Part shown: piece by piece, positions 25,276-35,700 of the stretch
How the letters are laid out: the number at the start of each line of letters is the position of its first letter
How positions within the stretch are numbered: the first letter of the stretch is position 1
Assembly (NCBI RefSeq): GCF_023101145.1
Contig: NZ_CP073714.1
Location: forward strand, 3,782,001-3,846,000
DNA length: 64,000 nt
Reading direction: 5' to 3'
Origin: Paenibacillus pabuli
GTDB taxonomy: Bacteria; Bacillota; Bacilli; Paenibacillales; Paenibacillaceae
Position numbers and translations under genes: made by a program
The notes under the pieces: generated by a model
What the model saw: the letters and a program-made list of their open reading frames with translations, nothing else
What the model was told of the DNA's origin: nothing
Databases searched by the model: none

Positions 25276-26466
25276 CTATTTAAGCTGTACAGGGATTTCC
25301 TTGACACCTCGAACAATCATCCCGGGTCTCCATTCAAGTTCTTTAACATCCGCCTGCAGATGCATATCGGGAAAGCGGCGCAGCAGCGTATTAATAGCAA
25401 TCTCACCTTCCAGTCGCGCGAGAGGGGCTCCCAGACAGAGATGAATGCCTTTGCCAAAAGCCAAATGTGCACTCTTCTCACGAGTGATGTCAAACACATC
25501 CGCATCCTTAAATTTCTCTTCATCCCGATTGGCTGAATCCAGCGCTACAATAACAAGTTCACCTTCAGCGATATGATGTCCATGAAATTCAATGTCCTCA
25601 GATGCCCAGCGGGACGTGCTGAATTCAACCGGACCATTATAACGCAGCATTTCTTCAACAGCATTATGAATTAACTCAGGCTGCTTAATCAGAAGGTCTC
25701 GTTGATCCGGGTGCTCCAAAAGGGCAAGTACACCATTGCCGATGAGGTTAACCGTTGTTTCGTGTCCGGCGATGATCAGCAGAGCGACAACACCAAGCAA
25801 TTCATTTTCGGATAGTTGTTCTCCTGATTCCTCTGCCACAACGAGCTGACTGATCAGATCGTTACCTGGTTGCTCACGTACTTTGGCAAACCAGGCATTT
25901 AGGTAATCAATGAATTCCTTGGCATGCTTCTCAAATACTTCGGAATGCTCCGCACTTGTCGCATCGATAATCGAATTGGACCATACACGGAATTTATCCT
26001 GATCTTCAAGAGGCACACCCAGAATCTCACTGATCACAATGATCGGTAATGGAAAGGCATACTCATCAATCAGATTCATCTTGTCCGAGGACTTGAGATT
26101 ATCCAAAAGATCGTCGGCAATTTCCTGAATATGGCTTCTCATTCCCTCAATAAGCCTCGGAGTAAAAGCCTTCTGTACGAGTCCACGCAACCGGCGATGA
26201 TCAGGTGGATCAGAAAAAAGCATATTATGCACGAATATATTTTGTTGATCTGGACCGTAACGTTTAATGACATCCTTACTGAAGCGGTTGTCTTTCAATA
26301 CTTCGACTGCATCCTCATATCGGGTAATAATCCAACCGAAATCACCATGAGGGAACAGAACTCTGTAAATGGGATCATTCTGTCTCAGCTTTTCATATAC
26401 GGGGTAGGGATTCTGTGTAAATTCTCGGGTGAAGAACTCAGGTTGTGAGGTTTCATTTGTACTCAA
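25276..26466 (-). CDS. Cytochrome P450 (CYP107-like, soluble)
   Basis: This 396-residue P450 has the I-helix motif AGHETT, the K-helix E-x-x-R in EEMLRYN, and the haem-binding loop FGKGIHLCLG with the Cys ligand at about residue 344. No membrane anchor is present, as usual for bacterial class I enzymes. They hydroxylate fatty acids, polyketides or drugs and need a ferredoxin and reductase; neither gene is nearby. The start is a TTG at 26466 with AGGAGAT seven bases upstream. It may be co-transcribed with the L12-like gene 39 bases downstream. The sequence resembles YjiB/BioI-type P450s of Bacillus. The substrate is unknown. Confidence 0.92.
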   Translation of the reverse strand: MSTNETSQPEFFTREFTQNPYPVYEKLRQNDPIYRVLFPHGDFGWIITRYEDAVEVLKDNRFSKDVIKRYGPDQQNIFVHNMLFSDPPDHRRLRGLVQKAFTPRLIEGMRSHIQEIADDLLDNLKSSDKMNLIDEYAFPLPIIVISEILGVPLEDQDKFRVWSNSIIDATSAEHSEVFEKHAKEFIDYLNAWFAKVREQPGNDLISQLVVAEESGEQLSENELLGVVALLIIAGHETTVNLIGNGVLALLEHPDQRDLLIKQPELIHNAVEEMLRYNGPVEFSTSRWASEDIEFHGHHIAEGELVIVALDSANRDEEKFKDADVFDITREKSAHLAFGKGIHLCLGAPLARLEGEIAINTLLRRFPDMHLQADVKELEWRPGMIVRGVKEIPVQLK

Positions 26467-26701
26467 AGGGTTAATCTCCTCTCATCAAAATCTCATAATG
26501 TTACGCATCTTATCTAAGTGATCATATGTTAATTTCGGTAACTTCATACGAAAAGCCTGCACCATCTATATATTCAAGATGAGAACGATTGAAACCTTGT
26601 TTTCAAAGATAGGTCGGATAATATGGAAGGTAAATACAGGAAGGGTAAAGAAGAGTACATAGATAAAGAAATTATAAATTAAAAACCGAGGAGCGGCTGT
26701 C

Positions 26702-27679
26702 ATGTCCAAATCAAAACTTCCCCTGCACCATCACCAAATTCCTGCAAGTCCACTTGTACTTGGCTGTATGCGCTTTGGAGGTGATTGGGATGGTCTCCCG
26801 ATTACTGAAGATCTTGTAATGGAAGGTCACAAGGCTGTGGAAGCAGCCCTTGAAATAGGCATTAACCATTATGATCTGGCGGATATCTACACACGGGGCA
26901 AAGCAGAGTATGTGTTAGGCCGCGTCCTATCAGAGCAGAAAAGCTTGAGGAATCAGATCATTCTGCAGTCCAAGTGTGGCATACGTCTCGTTGGTGATGA
27001 CGAAGGGCCCCAAAGATACGATTCTTCAGGTAAACATATTCTAGCGAGTGTTGATGGTATTCTTAAACGTTTGGGGGTAGAGTATCTGGACATCTTATTG
27101 CTCCATCGCCCGGATCCACTTGCACATCCACAAGAAATTGGCGACGCCCTGGCGAGACTTCATCAAGCAGGAAAAGTACGTCATTTCGGTGTATCCAACA
27201 TGGGCTCAGAACAGATACGTCTTCTCCAGTTGCATAGCAGCGTGCCCTTAATTGTAAACCAGCTTGAAATGAGTTTGGACAAAATCGGATTTGTGGAGGC
27301 AGGAGTAACCGTTAATCGACCGCAAGCCAAAGAAAATGTCTTTCCCTATGGGACGATGGAATATTGTCAGGCGGAGCAAATTCAATTGCAGGCATGGGGC
27401 CCGCTGGCACAGGGCCGGTTTACGGGCAGGGTCATTGATGGACAACGCCCGGAAATTGAGGACACGGCCAAATTGGTTCAGCGGATGGCAAAGGAGCGAG
27501 GTGTTACACCGGAAGTAATTGTATTGGCTTGGTTAATGAAACATCCCGCAGGAATTCAACCCGTGATCGGTTCAATTCGTCCAGAGCGTATTCTGGCCTG
27601 TCGGGACGCTGCCAACACGGAACTTACACGGTATGAGTGGTACGAGCTATACTCCGCTTCATGTGGTAGAAGAATGTAG
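26702..27679 (+). CDS. Aldo-keto reductase, YdhF-like
   Basis: This 325-residue enzyme shows the aldo-keto reductase barrel pattern and catalytic tetrad: Asp and Tyr in INHYDLADIYTRG, Lys in LQSKCGIR and His in LLLHRPD. Further motifs are HFGVSNMGSEQIRLL and LAWLMKHPAGIQPVIGSIRPERI, the latter for NADPH binding. It is close in pattern to E. coli YdhF and Bacillus relatives that reduce carbonyl substrates of unknown identity. The ATG follows CCGAGGAG with eight-base spacing. It is a single gene, ended by a terminator. Confidence 0.9.
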   Translation: MSKSKLPLHHHQIPASPLVLGCMRFGGDWDGLPITEDLVMEGHKAVEAALEIGINHYDLADIYTRGKAEYVLGRVLSEQKSLRNQIILQSKCGIRLVGDDEGPQRYDSSGKHILASVDGILKRLGVEYLDILLLHRPDPLAHPQEIGDALARLHQAGKVRHFGVSNMGSEQIRLLQLHSSVPLIVNQLEMSLDKIGFVEAGVTVNRPQAKENVFPYGTMEYCQAEQIQLQAWGPLAQGRFTGRVIDGQRPEIEDTAKLVQRMAKERGVTPEVIVLAWLMKHPAGIQPVIGSIRPERILACRDAANTELTRYEWYELYSASCGRRM

Positions 27680-28039
27680 CCGATATTAAAATGGGGACAC
27701 AGGCTTCCGGCCTGTGTTTTTCTATGCTAATGGACTTGATCTGGTTGAACCACAACACGAATCGTTTAAATGATTAATAGAGACATAAGGCCTATAACGG
27801 AGATGTTTTTCTAACATCTTATTTATTTAGGATTTACTTCTTATGCATTGGCACTGGTACAGACGATGAAGCAATACACATTTGTGCTACGAACTATGTC
27901 CATGGGCTCATGAAGAATGCTGATAAGAAGGACGTTTCAACCATTTTTAACGATTTCTGCGTTCGTTGAAAGACCGCTGTGATAAAATAGCACCAATAAG
28001 AACATACGATCTGTTTGCATGAGAGGAGAAATCTTGACG
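27680..28039. other. 360-base intergenic region before the MoxR operon
   Basis: A terminator follows the aldo-keto reductase gene. The remaining 300 bases hold no recognised gene, repeat or clear -35/-10 pair. The promoter of the MoxR-DUF5682-VWA-DUF4132-SWIM operon must lie here. The only landmark is the start-proximal site AGAGGAGAAA (28022-28031). Confidence 0.6.
27696..27722 (+). terminator. Rho-independent terminator
   Basis: ACACAGGC pairs with GCCTGTGT around TTCCG, followed by five T, after the aldo-keto reductase gene. Confidence 0.88.
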
Positions 28040-29140
28040 ATGGAGATGCTCAAGCCACCCGCCGAGACATTATATGAGACAGAATTAAGAGCCCTGCGAG
28101 AGGAAGATACGGGAAAACGCCCTCCAAATTGGCTGCTGTCGCCAGTCTATGTCAGAGATTTTATTATTGGGAGGGATAAACCTGCAATCTTGGACGGAGA
28201 AGAGGTTCCCATTACACGAAAATATTATGGCAACGATGTACTGATTGAACGTGCAGTGGTGACTTTGGCAGGCAATCGGGGCTTGATGCTGGTAGGGGAA
28301 CCCGGAACAGCCAAGACCATGCTCAGTGAATTGCTGACCGCAGCCATTTCCGGAACCAGCCTGAACACGATTCAGGGTACGGCAGGTACAACCGAAGACA
28401 TGATTAAATATTCATGGAATTACGCGATGCTGCTTGATAAAGGCCCATCCGAAGCGGCACTTGTTCCATCACCGCTGTATAACGGAATGAAGAAGGGGAT
28501 CCTTACCCGTTTTGAGGAGATTACACGTTGTCCTGCTGAAGCACAGGATAGTTTGATCAGTATTTTGAGCGACAAGGTGATGAGTATTCCTGAGTTGGAT
28601 GGTGGCGTACTGTTTGCCAAACCGGGATTTAACGTGATCGCTACAGCGAACATTCGCGATAAGGGTGTAAATGAAATGAGTGGTGCGTTAAAGCGCCGCT
28701 TCAATTTTGAGACGATCAAGCCGATCAGCAGTGTAAAAATGGAAGCTGAAATTATTGAATCTCAGGCGCGCAGTCTGTTATTACATAGCGGAATAGACAC
28801 CGAAATTAATTCGGATGTGGTTGAATTGCTGGCCACGACATTTATGGAGCTTCGTACCGGGATGACGCGGGAAGGTTACAAGCTGGATACTCCACAAGCG
28901 TCCATGAGTACCGCTGAAGCCGTTTCTGTATATGTGCAGAGTGCCATGACTTCCTATTATTACGAGGACAAGGGAGTCGCATTGGACCGACTGGTGCAAA
29001 ACATGCTGGGGACGATAGCCAAAGAAAGTGACAAGGATCTGTCCATTCTCAAAACCTACTTTTCCAAGGTCGTGAAGGAGCGTTCCAGAGAAGACGGGAT
29101 TTGGAAAGATTACTACGAGGAAAAGAAATGGATCGGTTAA
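28040..29140 (+). CDS. MoxR-type AAA+ ATPase (YehL-like)
   Basis: This 366-residue AAA+ ATPase has Walker A GEPGTAKT from residue 86, a Walker B region GILTRFEEITR in which the usual Asp is Glu (E159-E160), sensor 1 in FNVIATANIRDKG, and the arginine-finger region NEMSGALKRRFNFE. This matches the YehL branch of MoxR ATPases rather than ordinary MoxR with LLADEINR. MoxR ATPases act as chaperone-like remodelers with VWA-domain partners; one is encoded two genes downstream. The ATG at 28040 is ten bases from AGGAGA, and TTG 28034 is an alternative. The ATG at 28019 precedes the ribosome site and was rejected. It is the first gene of the operon and overlaps the next by 13 bases. Confidence 0.85.
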   Translation: MEMLKPPAETLYETELRALREEDTGKRPPNWLLSPVYVRDFIIGRDKPAILDGEEVPITRKYYGNDVLIERAVVTLAGNRGLMLVGEPGTAKTMLSELLTAAISGTSLNTIQGTAGTTEDMIKYSWNYAMLLDKGPSEAALVPSPLYNGMKKGILTRFEEITRCPAEAQDSLISILSDKVMSIPELDGGVLFAKPGFNVIATANIRDKGVNEMSGALKRRFNFETIKPISSVKMEAEIIESQARSLLLHSGIDTEINSDVVELLATTFMELRTGMTREGYKLDTPQASMSTAEAVSVYVQSAMTSYYYEDKGVALDRLVQNMLGTIAKESDKDLSILKTYFSKVVKERSREDGIWKDYYEEKKWIG

Positions 29141-31530
29141 CAGGAAAGGCTGATCTGGATGCTGCCCAGTTACAGAATTTATTTGAATCCCGGGTCTATA
29201 ACCTGAACAACGGAACGCTATATTTTCCCATACGCCACCATAGCCCGGCCTGTTCCTATCATTTGCAGCGATTGATTGAAGAATACAAGCCTGAGATCAT
29301 TCTGATTGAAGGTCCTGAGAGTGGGAATGCGTTACTTCAGGTTTTGGCTGATGAGGCGACCGTACCTCCTGTCAGTCTGTATTACACTTATGAAAGTGAA
29401 GAGGAGAGAGCGGCCTGTTATTATCCGATGCTTCGTTATTCTCCTGAATATGTAGCTCTCAAAGAAGCAGCTCGTCTGGGCATACCTGCAGCATTTATCG
29501 ACCTTGACTACCATCATTTCTCCAAGCCCAGCAAGGCAGAACAGCGGGAAATTTCCATTCAAGACGAGACACTGCTTGCAGGATCGGAGTTTATCCACCG
29601 TTTATGCCAAAAAACAAACTCTCGGAGTTTCGATGAATTGTGGGAGAACGTATTTGAGATTGGTGGTCTGGAGAAGTCGACACAGGCATTTGTACAGGAT
29701 GTATTCACGTACTGCACCTTGTCCCGGATGTGTTATTCAGCGGATCGGTTGCACAGTACAGGTGATCTGGCGAGAGAAGCACACATGAGGAAACGTATTG
29801 AACTAGCCGGGCAGGAGCATGAGCGTGTGCTTGTCATCACTGGCGGATTTCATACCTATGGATTGCTGATGCCAGATAATTATGAAGCAGTCTCGGATGG
29901 ATCTGCGGTGGATGAACAATCAAGGGATCGGGATCCGGTGCATCAGCAAATGTATCCCATGGTCTACACGTTTGCCGAAGCAGATCGGCTGAATGGGTAT
30001 GCAAGCGGCATGCCTTACGTGAATTATTATGAGCTGATCTGGACTCAACTGATGCGTCAAAAGAGTTCGGCCTACAATACGACCGCTTTGGATTTGCTAT
30101 CTAGATTAACCCGCAAGCTGAGGGAAGCGCATGAACATGTATCAACCAGCGACGCCATTGAAGCGTACAGCATGGTTCAGGGACTCGCAGGACTGAGGGG
30201 AAAAAGGGAAGGTGGAGTCTATGAGCTGATGGATGCAGCACTTTCTTCCTTTGTTAAGGGGGAACTTACGTTAGCTTCAGATAAACCGCTGCAAGAACTG
30301 CACCGATTGTTAACCGGAGATGTCATCGGTAAGGTAGCTCCCAACCCATTCAGCATTCCAATCGTTGAGGATTTCAAAGAACGTTGTGCAGAGTCAAAAC
30401 TTCAGATTCGCACTACTGGCCAACACAAGAAAATACTTGATTTATATGCCAAACCCGATCATCGTCGGCAAAGTCAATTGTTCCAGTGTATGGTTTATCT
30501 TGTACCAGATTTTGCGAAGCGGCAATCGGGCCCGGATTGGGTTGCACAGCGTGATATGAATCTTGTTCGGGAAACGTGGGTATATACCTATTCCTCCAGA
30601 ATTGAGGCTCGATTAATCGAGAACTCCCTCTATGGAGGCACAATTCGGGAAGCCGCTACGCGCAAGATGGAAGAAGAAATGCAGGGACTACCGGATCATC
30701 ACAGTGGTGACCTGGCCAAATCCATGCTTCAGGCTCTGCTTATGGGCCTGCAGGATACTGCAATGAAGCTGTACGAACAAGTGAAGTCGGCGCTTCGAAA
30801 GGATGGGAATTTCCTGTCGTTGTGCGGGAGTCTTCATATTTTAAACCGAATCCAGCAGCATCGCAGACTTCTCGGGTTGTCTGAAGAACAACAGCTCGTC
30901 AACCTCGTATCCGAAGCCTATAACAATGCCGTTGACAAATTGATGCTGCTCTCAAGAACGAATCCGGATGAACACGAAGCGATTGTCCAGGGACTGAAGC
31001 TGCTAGCCATGCTGGCAGAGTCATCCGAAGAGCATTTTCGGGATGATACCTTTAGGGCACACCTGGATGAACTTTTGTCAGACAGCCGACTTCCAGCACA
31101 GCTGGAGGGAGTATGTATAGCCATATCTTCCGGACTTGGAGACAGGCAGAGGAAAGAAATTGTGGATCGTGCCCGCGGGTACATCCGGGGATCCCAGGAA
31201 CAGACCCGGCAGACTGCACTTTATTTGCAAGGCGTGTTCTCGGTAGCACGGGACGCTTTTCTGTATGAAGATCAGCTTTTATCGGAGTTGAACTACATGA
31301 TCGAACAGCTTGATTATGAAGAGTTTATCCGTATGATCCCTGAGCTTCGCTTGGCGTTTACTTACTTTACCCCTATGGAGACAGGCCTTATCGCGGATCG
31401 GATTGCAAGCTTGCATCAGGCAGAGGCTGAAGAGATGTCATGGCCTTCCGTTGACGAGCGACTGCTGATTCAGACGAAAACATGGGATGAAGCCCTTCGG
31501 AAGGAGTTTGACGCATGGAAGCTGATCTAA
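29128..31530 (+). CDS. DUF5682 family protein (YehM-like)
   Basis: This 800-residue cytoplasmic protein matches the DUF5682/YehM family, with N-terminal motifs YFPIRHHSPACSYHL (R36-H37-H38), LIEGPESG (E61), AFIDLDYHH (D125-D127-H129-H130) and VITGGFHTYGL (H242). Conserved His/Glu/Asp clusters of this kind recall the EreA/ChaN/TraB-like fold and suggest a metal- or esterase-like active site. The C-terminal 500 residues are helical and repeat-like. No biochemical role has been shown. The ATG at 29128 has GAGG seven bases upstream and lies inside the end of the ATPase gene. The stop overlaps the VWA gene start by 16 bases. This chain of overlaps indicates stoichiometric co-expression. Confidence 0.82.
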   Translation: MDRLTGKADLDAAQLQNLFESRVYNLNNGTLYFPIRHHSPACSYHLQRLIEEYKPEIILIEGPESGNALLQVLADEATVPPVSLYYTYESEEERAACYYPMLRYSPEYVALKEAARLGIPAAFIDLDYHHFSKPSKAEQREISIQDETLLAGSEFIHRLCQKTNSRSFDELWENVFEIGGLEKSTQAFVQDVFTYCTLSRMCYSADRLHSTGDLAREAHMRKRIELAGQEHERVLVITGGFHTYGLLMPDNYEAVSDGSAVDEQSRDRDPVHQQMYPMVYTFAEADRLNGYASGMPYVNYYELIWTQLMRQKSSAYNTTALDLLSRLTRKLREAHEHVSTSDAIEAYSMVQGLAGLRGKREGGVYELMDAALSSFVKGELTLASDKPLQELHRLLTGDVIGKVAPNPFSIPIVEDFKERCAESKLQIRTTGQHKKILDLYAKPDHRRQSQLFQCMVYLVPDFAKRQSGPDWVAQRDMNLVRETWVYTYSSRIEARLIENSLYGGTIREAATRKMEEEMQGLPDHHSGDLAKSMLQALLMGLQDTAMKLYEQVKSALRKDGNFLSLCGSLHILNRIQQHRRLLGLSEEQQLVNLVSEAYNNAVDKLMLLSRTNPDEHEAIVQGLKLLAMLAESSEEHFRDDTFRAHLDELLSDSRLPAQLEGVCIAISSGLGDRQRKEIVDRARGYIRGSQEQTRQTALYLQGVFSVARDAFLYEDQLLSELNYMIEQLDYEEFIRMIPELRLAFTYFTPMETGLIADRIASLHQAEAEEMSWPSVDERLLIQTKTWDEALRKEFDAWKLI

Positions 31531-32705
31531 ATGAGCTGGGTTCGATCAAGGAAATCGTGAAAGACAAACCGGAACTTAACCGAGCGGAAACCTTAAACCG
31601 TTGGCGCCTCATCCTGGGTGAATCCGCGGAAGCGGGACTATCCCATGCAGAGGATTACACCCCTGATGATTTTAAATATACGGAAGTCGATGAGATTCTG
31701 GGATATCTGTATAATCGCGAATACGGTGAAGAGCAGGGTTACAGAAAAGGAGGAGGACGAGGCCCTTCGGACTTGACCGTTCCCAGATGGCTCAATAAAG
31801 TCAGGGATTTGTTCCCGAAACCAACGGTGGAAATTCTGGAAAAGCAGGCGCTTGACCGGTATGGCCTGACGGAAATGTTAACGGACAAAAAGCTGCTGGA
31901 GTCACTCGAACCGAATATGAACCTGCTCAAAAATATTATGCAATTCAAAGGACGAATGAAAGGCGACGTATTAAAGAGCGCTAAAGAAATCGTACGAGTC
32001 GTGGTTGACGAGCTGCGACGTAAACTGGAATCTCAGACTAAAGCGAGTATTACGGGCAAACGCAGCCGATATGCATCCAGTTCGGTGCGTTCCTTGCGCA
32101 ATCTGAATTTCAAGCAGACGATTACCAAGAACCTGAAGAACTATGACAAAAACCATCGCAGATTTGTCATTGATCGTCTATATTTTGACGGAAATATCCA
32201 GTCTCATAACAAGTGGGACATCATCATTGGTGTGGATGAGAGCGGAAGCATGCTGGATTCAGTGATATACAGTTCAGTCATGGCCAGCATTTTCTATCGC
32301 CTGAATGCACTGCGAACGAAATTGTTCATTTTTGACACACAGGTTGTCGATTTGAGTGACAGGCTGGAAGATCCGGTAGATGTGCTCATGAACGTACAGC
32401 TTGGCGGGGGAACCCATATAACCAAGGCGCTCCGTTATGGTGAGACGTTAATCGAAAATCCCGGTAAAACAATATATATTCTTGTTAGCGATTTGGAGGA
32501 GGGTTACCCGATCCAGCACATGTACAAGGCTTGCAAGGACATTTTGGATACGGGCTGCAAGTTGCTTGTGCTGACTGCCCTCGATTTTAACGGAGATACC
32601 GTGTACAACAAACATGCTGCCCAAACCTTATCCAATATGGGTGCACATGTAGCTGCGATTACGCCCAATGAGCTCGCTGATTGGATTGGCGAGATTATTA
32701 CTTGA
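31515..32705 (+). CDS. VWA-domain protein (YehP-like)
   Basis: This 396-residue protein has a charged helical N-terminal half and a C-terminal von Willebrand A domain with a complete MIDAS metal site: DESGSM (D241-x-S243-x-S245), the Thr in GGGTHITKAL and the Asp in LVSDLEEG. Such domains bind partners through a divalent metal, and MoxR ATPases typically work with one. A basic stretch (TGKRSRYASSSVRSLRNLNFKQTITKNLKNYDK, in part) precedes the domain. The ATG at 31515 lies within the last codons of the DUF5682 gene, with AAGGAG just upstream. It is followed 93 bases later by the DUF4132 gene. Confidence 0.87.
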   Translation: MEADLNELGSIKEIVKDKPELNRAETLNRWRLILGESAEAGLSHAEDYTPDDFKYTEVDEILGYLYNREYGEEQGYRKGGGRGPSDLTVPRWLNKVRDLFPKPTVEILEKQALDRYGLTEMLTDKKLLESLEPNMNLLKNIMQFKGRMKGDVLKSAKEIVRVVVDELRRKLESQTKASITGKRSRYASSSVRSLRNLNFKQTITKNLKNYDKNHRRFVIDRLYFDGNIQSHNKWDIIIGVDESGSMLDSVIYSSVMASIFYRLNALRTKLFIFDTQVVDLSDRLEDPVDVLMNVQLGGGTHITKALRYGETLIENPGKTIYILVSDLEEGYPIQHMYKACKDILDTGCKLLVLTALDFNGDTVYNKHAAQTLSNMGAHVAAITPNELADWIGEIIT

Positions 32706-32798
32706 GCAGCGAACTGAATCGAACGATGTATCATGATGATTTAATTGATTGGTCATATTCAAGATCATTATAAATTCATATTCAAGGAGGAATGTGTC

Positions 32799-35700
32799 AT
32801 GTTAACCGCAGATCGCACAGTAGAGGCTTTGGTGGAGAAGTTTGCAGAGGTGTGTTCCAAAGAATACTCATTAAAAACAGACCGGAGTTCGGAAATTATT
32901 GAATATGTATTGGGAACAACGGAGAAGTTTCCTGACCTCATAGGAAATTCCAGCCATTATGCTTACCAGACGATAGAGGTACTTATGAAATTGGCCAAAA
33001 AAGATGACGGAGACATCTTTTTTCGAGCGGGAGCCATTGTAATTCATATGGAATCCAATTATTCCAGAAGGAATTCGTGGAGAACCGATGGTTTTACGCT
33101 CTGCCTTGGAAACGACTCGGAAGCCTATGGACTAAGCGGAAAGAGCAAAACCAATGATCGTATGGGCGGGTTGCTTTACAGGTTGGAGAAAATCAATCGG
33201 TTTGCCGGAGAGAAGGAAATTCTGGATGAATTAAAAAGCAGACTGAAGGGAAATTCCCACGATGTAATCAATGGAATGATACTCCTTCGACTCTATTCTG
33301 ATCTCAATGATAGCCCTTCTCATCTTGCCCAGGTGCAACAATTCACTCAATCTTTGCCAGCATTGTTTCAACATGTGATGAACCATGATACAAGTAAGCT
33401 GCGGAACGAATTACATACATTGATTGAGCCACTGGTGGTTTGCAATTTTCAAACGAAACATAACAGATCTGCGTATGAATTAAATGATGAATTCCTCCGG
33501 GATAAGCATAATCAGGTTATAGCTGAGAACTATTCGGATACTTCACGTTCCAAAAAGGAACAACTCTCTTACAGTGAGTTCGACAAGACGATGATGCTTT
33601 TGAGCAATGCCTTGTTGTATTTAGTTAACATCAGTGGGGGAAAACAACGCTTCCTAGATGAAAACAGTGAGACTGGTCGGATTTTACTCGAAGCCATCAA
33701 CCAATTGCATGAGATTTATCCACTTGAAGTTCGACGCTACTTGTTGAGCATGGACCAAAGAACGAAAAATGCCAATGAGCTGCTGTCAGGACTGGTTCCT
33801 CTGGATGAGCCATATCAGCTAATTGAAATGTTACGTAGTGAACTCGAATCGTACACCATACCATGGAAATTTCTACAATCGACTATTGTGAACGAACCAC
33901 AGCAGGCCATTCGAGCATATCACATATTAAACCCCCCTTTCCTCAAATTGTGTATTCAAAAAATGCTGGAGGACCATGGGATCGCTGTGCCAGAGGTGGA
34001 CGAAACGGTTGAACAAGCTGTGTTCAGTGCTCTTCGGCATCCATTAGATGGAGGAAGACAGGGGCTTGCGATTGCACGATATTTGAACGGGGAAAGTTCA
34101 CTTGAAGAATACTGGGAAGATCCGAATAGTCGCGGATTGTTTAATAACCTGAATCGTGACAAAAAGCGCGTTCATAACTTGATCAGCATTAGTTTCCTGC
34201 CTTTGGATTCGGATGCGATGCGTCGGTTCGTGATTCTCACCACGTATCCCGAGTGGACACTGGATATTGTCTCTGATATGTATCAATCTTACGCGTTTAG
34301 CGGAGAGAAGCTGTTGGAACGTTACGGCCAGGATCCAGAGGTTAAGCAAGAGAAATTGCTGTCTAGCCTAATTTCGCTGAACGGTATGACCGATTACAAG
34401 TACAAATCGATGCCCCAGGATGAATATCGCCGGATCATTCAGCAAAATCTGGACTTTGCTCTGGGGCAGTACAAGAAGCTGCCCACAGACACGCGCATCT
34501 TAATTTTGGAAATTACCTTTGAACAACGTCATGAACTTTCGACAAAACAAGTAGCCGAAGCAATTCGTGCCGGCTTGCAAGATTCATCCAAAAAAGCAAA
34601 TGGCGTGGCGTTATCTGAGTTCAATCGCATTCCTGAGCAGGACTTATATACTGCCATATATCGTGCGGAGAAAAAAGCGGGCGTGAAAGAAATGGCTCTG
34701 AGTGCGATTCGCAGTTTGGATAATAGTAAGGATATATACCTTGAGCTTTTAAAAAGTGAAAAGTCTGCAGAGTGGAAAAACCTGATTCAAATTCTGCTGG
34801 ACACTGCGGATCAAAGCCCGGAATATGCTCATTCGGCACTTGCAGAACAGGCAGATGCCAAAAAGCTGTCCAGATTAAGCTGGTTATCCTTGAACGATCT
34901 TCCTTCTCTGATGCGTTCAGAGGACGATCAACCCTTAGATGATCGAATCAAGCAATATGTTTTGGTGCAATCATTAGATCATACATCTGCACCAAACGAG
35001 AGACTGAATGAACTACGTGAGTATGTAAGTGAGGAATCGTTGGCACGGTTTGCTGGCGAGTTACTCCAGTTGTGGATTCAGGAGGGGGCTTCCGCGAAGG
35101 AGAAGTGGGTGATGTACCTCTCCGCACTATTTGGTGATAATCAGATTGTGAATATTCTGGCTCCCCAAATTAAGGAATGGACGGAAAACAGTCGCGGCGC
35201 CATAGCAGCAGATGCTGTAAAAGTACTGGCCTATCTGAAAGAACCATCCGCCCTGATGGCAATTGACAAGGTTAAACGCAGTGTGAAGAACCGTCAGGTT
35301 AAAGGTGCGGCTGAAGAAGCATTGCAGCTCGCAGCTGAAAATATGGGACTAACCTCGGAACAGCTTGAGGATCGACTGGTCACTACGCTTGGTTTTGATC
35401 AGAATGGAACGATGCAGCTGAGCTACGGGGAGCGTTCATTCCGGATTAAAGTGAGTGGGGATTTGCAGGTCTTGGTTGTCAACGAAGAAACGGGGAAATC
35501 AGTGAAGAGTCTGCCTGCCCCTGCACAGAAAGATGATGCTGATCTTGCAGCGAAGTCCAAGGCACGTTTCACTCAACTGAAAAAGGATCTCAAAACGATG
35601 GTTAACATCCAGTCGCAACGTCTGGAAGAATCGTTGTCCAAGCAGCGCCTGTGGTCTGCTGATGAATGGTCAGCACTGTTTGTACAAAATGTAATCATGC

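Noticed and set aside
28019..28021. Upstream ATG as start of the MoxR ATPase gene
   Set aside because: It lies before the ribosome site AGAGGAGAAA, so ribosomes bound there would begin at 28034 or 28040.
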